Part shown: positions 60,064 through 64,000 of the stretch, piece by piece
Numbering within the stretch: position 1 is the stretch's first letter
How the letters are laid out: each line of letters starts with the position of its first letter
From: Devosia algicola
GTDB taxonomy: Bacteria > Pseudomonadota > Alphaproteobacteria > Rhizobiales > Devosiaceae
Length of the DNA stretch: 64,000 nucleotides
Assembly: GCF_028816455.1 (NCBI RefSeq)
Contig: NZ_CP118246.1
Coordinates: 1,178,001 to 1,242,000, forward strand
Reading direction: 5' to 3'
Notes under the pieces: model-generated
The model's database searches: none
Seen by the model: only the letters and a program-made list of their open reading frames with translations
What the model was told of the DNA's origin: nothing
Made by a program: the position numbers and the translations under genes

Positions 60064-60858
60064 TTATTCGTCGAACTTGTTTCTATTGGGATTGGGGCGT
60101 TGATGCTTTCGATCAAGCGAGGAGATCACGCCACGCAACGTACGAACCTCCTGACTCGAAAACTGTCCCCGCGTCAGCAGTGTCCGCAGATTATTGACAA
60201 CCGTGGGACGTTTTTCAGGGGAGGTAAAAAAGCCGGATCGTTCAAGGGCATCTTCAAGGTGACCGAATAGTCCAGTCAACTCCTCTCGCGGTGCCACATC
60301 TGCTAACACATCTGCGAACGGAAGTTGCGTGCCCAACTCGGTTTGCCGTCGCCATTCATAAGCAAGAATCAATACCGCCTGCGCAATATTGAGCGAGGCA
60401 AAAGCGGCTTCGACCGGCAGCGTTACAATGGCATCGGCCAGCGCCACTTCTTCATTGAGCAGACCCCAACGCTCGCGACCAAATAGCAAGCCCGCACCAC
60501 CGCCCCCCTTTATGTGGCCGACAAGATTTCGACCCGCCTTTTCAGGGCCGAACACAGGCTTTTGCAGATCGCGCGGTCGCGCTGTCGTGGCATAGACCAT
60601 CGTCAAATCAGCAATGGCACCTTCAAGTGTTTCGAATACCCTGACGCGATCAATTACATGGTCTGCCCGCGACGCCGCATTGACCGCTTTTTCATTGGGC
60701 CAACCATCACGCGGTCGCACCAGTCGCAAATCCCACAAGCCGAAATTGGCCATGGCACGGGCGGCGGTACCAATATTCTCGCCCAGTTGCGGTTCGCACA
60801 ATATGACTGCCGGGCTTGGGCGTGTCTCAAAATCTTTGGATGAATCTGTTCCGGCCAT
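60064..60858 (-). CDS. trmJ: tRNA/rRNA methyltransferase TrmJ-like (SPOUT)
   Basis: This 264-residue SPOUT 2'-O-methyltransferase starts ILCEPQLGENIGTAARAMANFGLWDLRLV and has LFGRERWGLLNEE and ASLNIAQAVLILAYEW, the TrmJ/group 1 knot. Family members act on tRNA C/U32. ATG 60858 follows AGGGA. An in-frame ATG ten codons further up is also possible. Confidence 0.88.
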   Translation of the reverse strand: MAGTDSSKDFETRPSPAVILCEPQLGENIGTAARAMANFGLWDLRLVRPRDGWPNEKAVNAASRADHVIDRVRVFETLEGAIADLTMVYATTARPRDLQKPVFGPEKAGRNLVGHIKGGGGAGLLFGRERWGLLNEEVALADAIVTLPVEAAFASLNIAQAVLILAYEWRRQTELGTQLPFADVLADVAPREELTGLFGHLEDALERSGFFTSPEKRPTVVNNLRTLLTRGQFSSQEVRTLRGVISSLDRKHQRPNPNRNKFDE

Positions 60859-60923
60859 GTCGCGCTTCCCTACGGTGCAGCGGGACATAGCCTAAGATTT
60901 GCCTACGACGCAAATTTACAATG

Positions 60924-61520
60924 TCAGGCGACGCGAACCCGTGGCGGGAAATGCCTGATCTTGCTCGACGGCCGCCATTCACGGTCCAGTATCGCGAAGT
61001 GCAATTCTTCATCCCACTCGCCCTGAAAGAGCGCGTGCTCGCGATAATGCGCTTCAAGCCGCAAACCGAGCTGTTCCAGGAGCTTGGCGGAATGATGGTT
61101 ACGCCCGTCGCACCGTACAAAAACTCGATGAATGTTGTAGTGGTCAAATGCCAGGTCGAGCATCGCGCTTATGGCTTCGTGCGCGTACCCTCGGCCGGCC
61201 TGTCTCGGGTGCAGGATAAACCGCAACTCACTCTGGCCAGCGGTAGCGTCTGACCATCGCAAGCATGTGTGCCCCACAAGCTCCAAATTGTCCTTGCGCC
61301 GCATGGCTAGCGTAAGTGTGTCGCCTGGCCGACGCAGATTTATCTGTTCACACATCTGCCGAAGCACCGCTTCAACATCCTGCCTGTCGCGCGCCAGGCC
61401 ATCAATATATCGCTGAGCATCGCGCATGCAAAGGTAGCTGCCCAAAGCCTCTAGGTCAGCGCGCTCGAACGCTGTCAGAACAAGTTGGTCGGTTGTAATC
61501 GGTAACTTCAAAGATGCCAT
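60924..61520 (-). CDS. GNAT family N-acetyltransferase (RimJ/RimL-like)
   Basis: This 198-residue protein has the acetyl-CoA motif HPRQAGRGYAHEAISAML and the ending HYREHALFQGEWDEELHFAIL. It closely parallels the next gene in length and motifs, suggesting a tandem duplication. It may acetylate ribosomal or other protein termini or a small molecule. Confidence 0.87.
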   Translation of the reverse strand: MASLKLPITTDQLVLTAFERADLEALGSYLCMRDAQRYIDGLARDRQDVEAVLRQMCEQINLRRPGDTLTLAMRRKDNLELVGHTCLRWSDATAGQSELRFILHPRQAGRGYAHEAISAMLDLAFDHYNIHRVFVRCDGRNHHSAKLLEQLGLRLEAHYREHALFQGEWDEELHFAILDREWRPSSKIRHFPPRVRVA

Positions 61521-61624
61521 CGTCCACTTCCCTCCGCCGTCCGTTCAAGCCCACAAACTCAACGCGCGCCGAGTCACAGGGTTCCTGCCCTGCCGATAGA
61601 AAATCGTACCCATCGTCGGCTGAT

Positions 61625-62221
61625 TTATGCGCGATTGATGGGTACAGATTGCTCCTGTTGACGGCTAAGCCGCCACTCGCGCCGAAGAATGGCGTACACA
61701 TACTCCTCGTCCCATTTACCCTTGAACAGCTTGTGCTCGCGAAAGTGGGCCTCGCGTCGCATGCCCAACCGCTCCATCAGCCGCCAGGACGTTACGTTAT
61801 TGGTGCCGCATCGTGCCGTCGCCCGGTGCATATCGCCAGCTTCAAAGGCCAGATTCAAAAGCACTTCCCCTGCTTCGCTGGCAAAGCCTTGACCCTGCCA
61901 GTCGGGATGAAATATCCACCCCAACTCCACTTGTCGTGCCTCCTGACTGCGCCAGATCAACGATACTTCACCGATCAGGTTTTTGTCGTCCTTATGTTCG
62001 ACCGCCAGTATGATCTTGTCACCTTCGCGGGCAAGAGCCACCTGCGAGATGCGTTGCCGCACCGCCAACGCACATTCATCGCGACTAAGCGCCACATCAA
62101 ACAGATAAAGAGCTACGTCGTCACGCCGACGATAATCGTATACGGCATCGACATCACCACGCGTAAACGGCCGCAATCGCAGCCGGGCGGTTTTTATCGG
62201 ATAGTCTGGTACTAGTGCCAT
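61625..62221 (-). CDS. GNAT family N-acetyltransferase (RimJ/RimL-like), paralogue
   Basis: This 198-residue protein starts with ATG 62221, and the open frame further up is unconserved. The motifs IFHPDWQGQGFASEAGEVLL and HFREHKLFKGKWDEEYVYAIL mirror those of the neighbouring acetyltransferase. The substrate is unknown. Confidence 0.87.
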   Translation of the reverse strand: MALVPDYPIKTARLRLRPFTRGDVDAVYDYRRRDDVALYLFDVALSRDECALAVRQRISQVALAREGDKIILAVEHKDDKNLIGEVSLIWRSQEARQVELGWIFHPDWQGQGFASEAGEVLLNLAFEAGDMHRATARCGTNNVTSWRLMERLGMRREAHFREHKLFKGKWDEEYVYAILRREWRLSRQQEQSVPINRA

Positions 62222-62312
62222 GGGTCCTCGCCTGGCCGCACTTTGCCCACGCCGCGCATATTTGCAAGTCCGCCGCTTGTCTTGGCGCTTATACTCATGC
62301 GACTTTAGCGCA

Positions 62313-62759
62313 ATGAGCAGTACACCGCGCCCGCATTTAAACACGTCTGCTGTCTGCGCCTGCGGACAGGTCAGCCTCACATTTAGCGGTGAAGTCCTGT
62401 CGATGTTCGTGTGCTCATGCCTTGATTGTCAGCGCGCATCCGGCACCGGCCATTCCTGCCTTGCCATGGTCCGTGCTGGCGACGTAGCGACAACCGGGAC
62501 AGTCAGAACATATGATTTGACGGCGGAATCCGGCGGCACTGTCTCACGCAGCTTCTGCCCCAATTGCGGCACCCCAATATTTGGCAAATCCAGCCGCGCA
62601 CCGGACATTGTTATGCTGCCGGTAGGGGTTTTTGCTCAAGATGCCGACTGGTTCTCGCCCCAACATCAGATCTTTGCGCGCAGCCATCACGATTGGGACG
62701 CGATGGGCGCTGCAATCGCCCGACACCACACCTATCCTCAACCCAGGCCCAAGACATGA
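62313..62759 (+). CDS. GFA family (CENP-V/glutathione-dependent formaldehyde-activating) protein
   Basis: This 148-residue zinc protein has the Cys sets CACG, CSCLDC and CPNCGTP typical of GFA/CENP-V. Some members bind glutathione-formaldehyde adducts, but most are uncharacterised. It is coupled by ATGA to the following gene. Confidence 0.87.
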   Translation: MSSTPRPHLNTSAVCACGQVSLTFSGEVLSMFVCSCLDCQRASGTGHSCLAMVRAGDVATTGTVRTYDLTAESGGTVSRSFCPNCGTPIFGKSSRAPDIVMLPVGVFAQDADWFSPQHQIFARSHHDWDAMGAAIARHHTYPQPRPKT

Positions 62760-63088
62760 CACTCACCCAGGAAGTCGCCGCCCGTATTCGGGATCGCATC
62801 GCCTTGGACCCGCGCATCACCGAACGAAAAATGTTTGGTGGCATTGGCTTCATGCTCAACGGTAATATGGTTGTGGGCGCCACAAGCAAGGGTGCGCTTA
62901 TGGTCCGTCTTGGCAAAAATAACGATGACGCGGCCCGTGCCCTGCCCGGCGCCGACCTCGTCGATTTCGCCTCAAAGCGAATGGGTGGTTTCCTTATTGT
63001 TCCGAGCGAGGCGATCGAGGAAGTCGACCGCCTCACTGCCTGGATTGATCTGGCAATGGCATTCACCTCCACTCTGCCACCCAAATAG
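62756..63088 (+). CDS. TfoX N-terminal domain protein
   Basis: This 110-residue TfoX_N domain protein (RKMFGGIGFMLNGNMVVGATSKGALMVRLG, in two parts) lacks the C-terminal domain of the competence regulator TfoX. Such standalone forms have no known role. It is coupled to the GFA gene. Confidence 0.85.
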   Translation: MTLTQEVAARIRDRIALDPRITERKMFGGIGFMLNGNMVVGATSKGALMVRLGKNNDDAARALPGADLVDFASKRMGGFLIVPSEAIEEVDRLTAWIDLAMAFTSTLPPK

Positions 63089-63090
63089 GC

Positions 63091-64000
63091 TCAGTCGCCA
63101 AATTTGCTGAACACCAGGGCGGCATTAACCCCGCCAAAACCAAATGCATTCGCCAGCACATGGCGTAGCGCCTTGGCTTTGGCCACCTTTGGTATCAGAT
63201 CAAATCGGTCTGCATCTGCATCCGGTTCATCCAGATTGAGCGTCGCGGGCACCATGGCGTGTCGCAACGCCTCAACGGAAATGATCGACGCCATGGCACC
63301 GGCGGCGCCAAGGAGATGCCCAGTAGCCGACTTTGTCGCCGATACCGCCAAATCTTTGCCACGACCCGAGAATATCGCCGAAATTCCTGCGATTTCCGCG
63401 GCATCACCGACTTCAGTCGAGGTGCTGTGCGCATTCACATAGTCAATGTCTGCGGGCGCCAACTGAGCCATTTTCAGGGCATTTCGCATTGCCACCTGGG
63501 CGCCCGCCCCGTCGGGTGACCCGGAGGTTAAATGATAGGCGTCTGCCGACGTGCCATAGCCTGACAGGATTGCCAGTGGCGTGGCGCCCCGCGCCTTGGC
63601 ATGGCTGAGCTTCTCGATCACCAAAATGGCCGAACCTTCCGACAACACGAAGCCGTCACGCTTGGCGTCGAATGGTCGCGACGCCTTGGTCGGGTCGTCG
63701 TTATAGCCCGTTGATAGTGCTCGTGCAGCGCCAAAGCCACCCAGGGAAATCGGATCAACCGACCCCTCGGCACCACCCACCACGGCAACTTCTGCTTCCC
63801 CGGTCAAAATGAGCCTCATGCCATCACCAATTGCCTGAGCCGATGCGGCACAGGCGGTAACCGGCGCGCCAATCGGTCCCTTGAATCCATATTGAATGGA
63901 AATCCAGCCGGCTGCGAGATTGGCGAGAAATGACGGCACGGTAAAGGGAGACAGTCGACGCGGTCCTTTTTCAGCCACCAGTAGCGCGGATTTGGCCATG
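63091..64000 (-). CDS. fabF: 3-oxoacyl-ACP synthase II (FabF), 5' end outside window
   Basis: This is the C-terminal 303 residues or so of a condensing enzyme of fatty-acid synthesis. Visible catalytic residues are the Cys in TACAASAQAIGDG, the first His in NAHSTSTEVGD and the second His in SATGHLLGAAG. The stop is two bases from the convergent tfoX-like gene. The start is beyond the right edge, because the M at 63999 falls within conserved sequence. Confidence 0.93.
   Translation of the reverse strand, partial: MAKSALLVAEKGPRRLSPFTVPSFLANLAAGWISIQYGFKGPIGAPVTACAASAQAIGDGMRLILTGEAEVAVVGGAEGSVDPISLGGFGAARALSTGYNDDPTKASRPFDAKRDGFVLSEGSAILVIEKLSHAKARGATPLAILSGYGTSADAYHLTSGSPDGAGAQVAMRNALKMAQLAPADIDYVNAHSTSTEVGDAAEIAGISAIFSGRGKDLAVSATKSATGHLLGAAGAMASIISVEALRHAMVPATLNLDEPDADADRFDLIPKVAKAKALRHVLANAFGFGGVNAALVFSKFGD

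Noticed and set aside
1..64000. CRISPR arrays, insertion sequences, riboswitches and rRNA genes
   Set aside because: I saw no regularly spaced repeats, no transposase frames, no purine, thiamine, cobalamin or SAM-type aptamer cores upstream of the relevant genes, and no rRNA sequence. I could not run covariance models.

Overview
This window looks like the chromosome of an alphaproteobacterium of the order Hyphomicrobiales (Rhizobiales), possibly near the Devosia group. I infer this from gene content, not a search. The markers are DUF2336, DUF1344, DUF3126 beside cysE, DUF1476 (the ATP synthase zeta inhibitor), a BTLCP cysteine peptidase, a BacA/SbmA-type transporter, folE-hisI and the purS-purQ-purL-bolA-grxD order. 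The DNA is moderately GC-rich, densely coding and mostly housekeeping. The only clear mobile DNA is at the left edge: five small genes with overlapping stops and starts, then a tyrosine recombinase (3-2138).

Layout. 1-2.1 kb: end of an integrative element. 2.6-9.7 kb: HlyIII, DUF192, a double cold-shock protein, glyoxalase I, an M15-like lipoprotein, two tRNA-Glu genes, NAD kinase, DUF2336, a lytic transglycosylase and a nitroreductase. 9.9-12.8 kb: two unknown exported proteins. 12.8-18.4 kb: ArfB, ThrS, YidD, an IscU-like scaffold, FolE, HisI and a rhomboid protease. 18.6-22.4 kb: PAS and PilZ proteins, a VanZ-like protein, BTLCP and hypotheticals. 22.4-33.9 kb: DUF3126-CysE, an alpha/beta hydrolase, a zinc finger, a flavoprotein monooxygenase, an MFS exporter, a gluconate module (gnd diverging from an SDR plus gntK), RluA, RidA and tRNA-Leu. 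34-39 kb: Gpt, a CinA-like protein, Map, RadC, a CelD-like GNAT and CcdA. 39.4-51.6 kb: Rpe and a purine cluster (purB ... purC-purS ... purQ-purL) running into bolA, a HAD protein and grxD. 51.6-64 kb: Dabb, three MFS exporters, an IMPase, TtcA, BacA, RpsD, TrmJ, tandem GNATs, GFA, TfoX and a truncated FabF at the right edge.

The strongest signal is not a gene. At least 22 places carry one extra base inside what reads, once repaired, as 5'-GAGCT-3' (or AGCTC on the other strand), giving GAGNCT or AGNCTC. These break essential, conserved genes including thrS, rpsD, nadK, purC (three times), purL, grxD (twice), cysE and gnd. Removing the extra base restores the family sequence each time. Two further breaks (arfB, MFS 26227) are single-base losses in G/C runs. 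Decay or programmed frameshifting is implausible. A motif-specific sequencing error, perhaps caused by a DNA modification at GAGCT in the source organism, fits best. Broken genes are therefore annotated as whole genes with the break positions stated.
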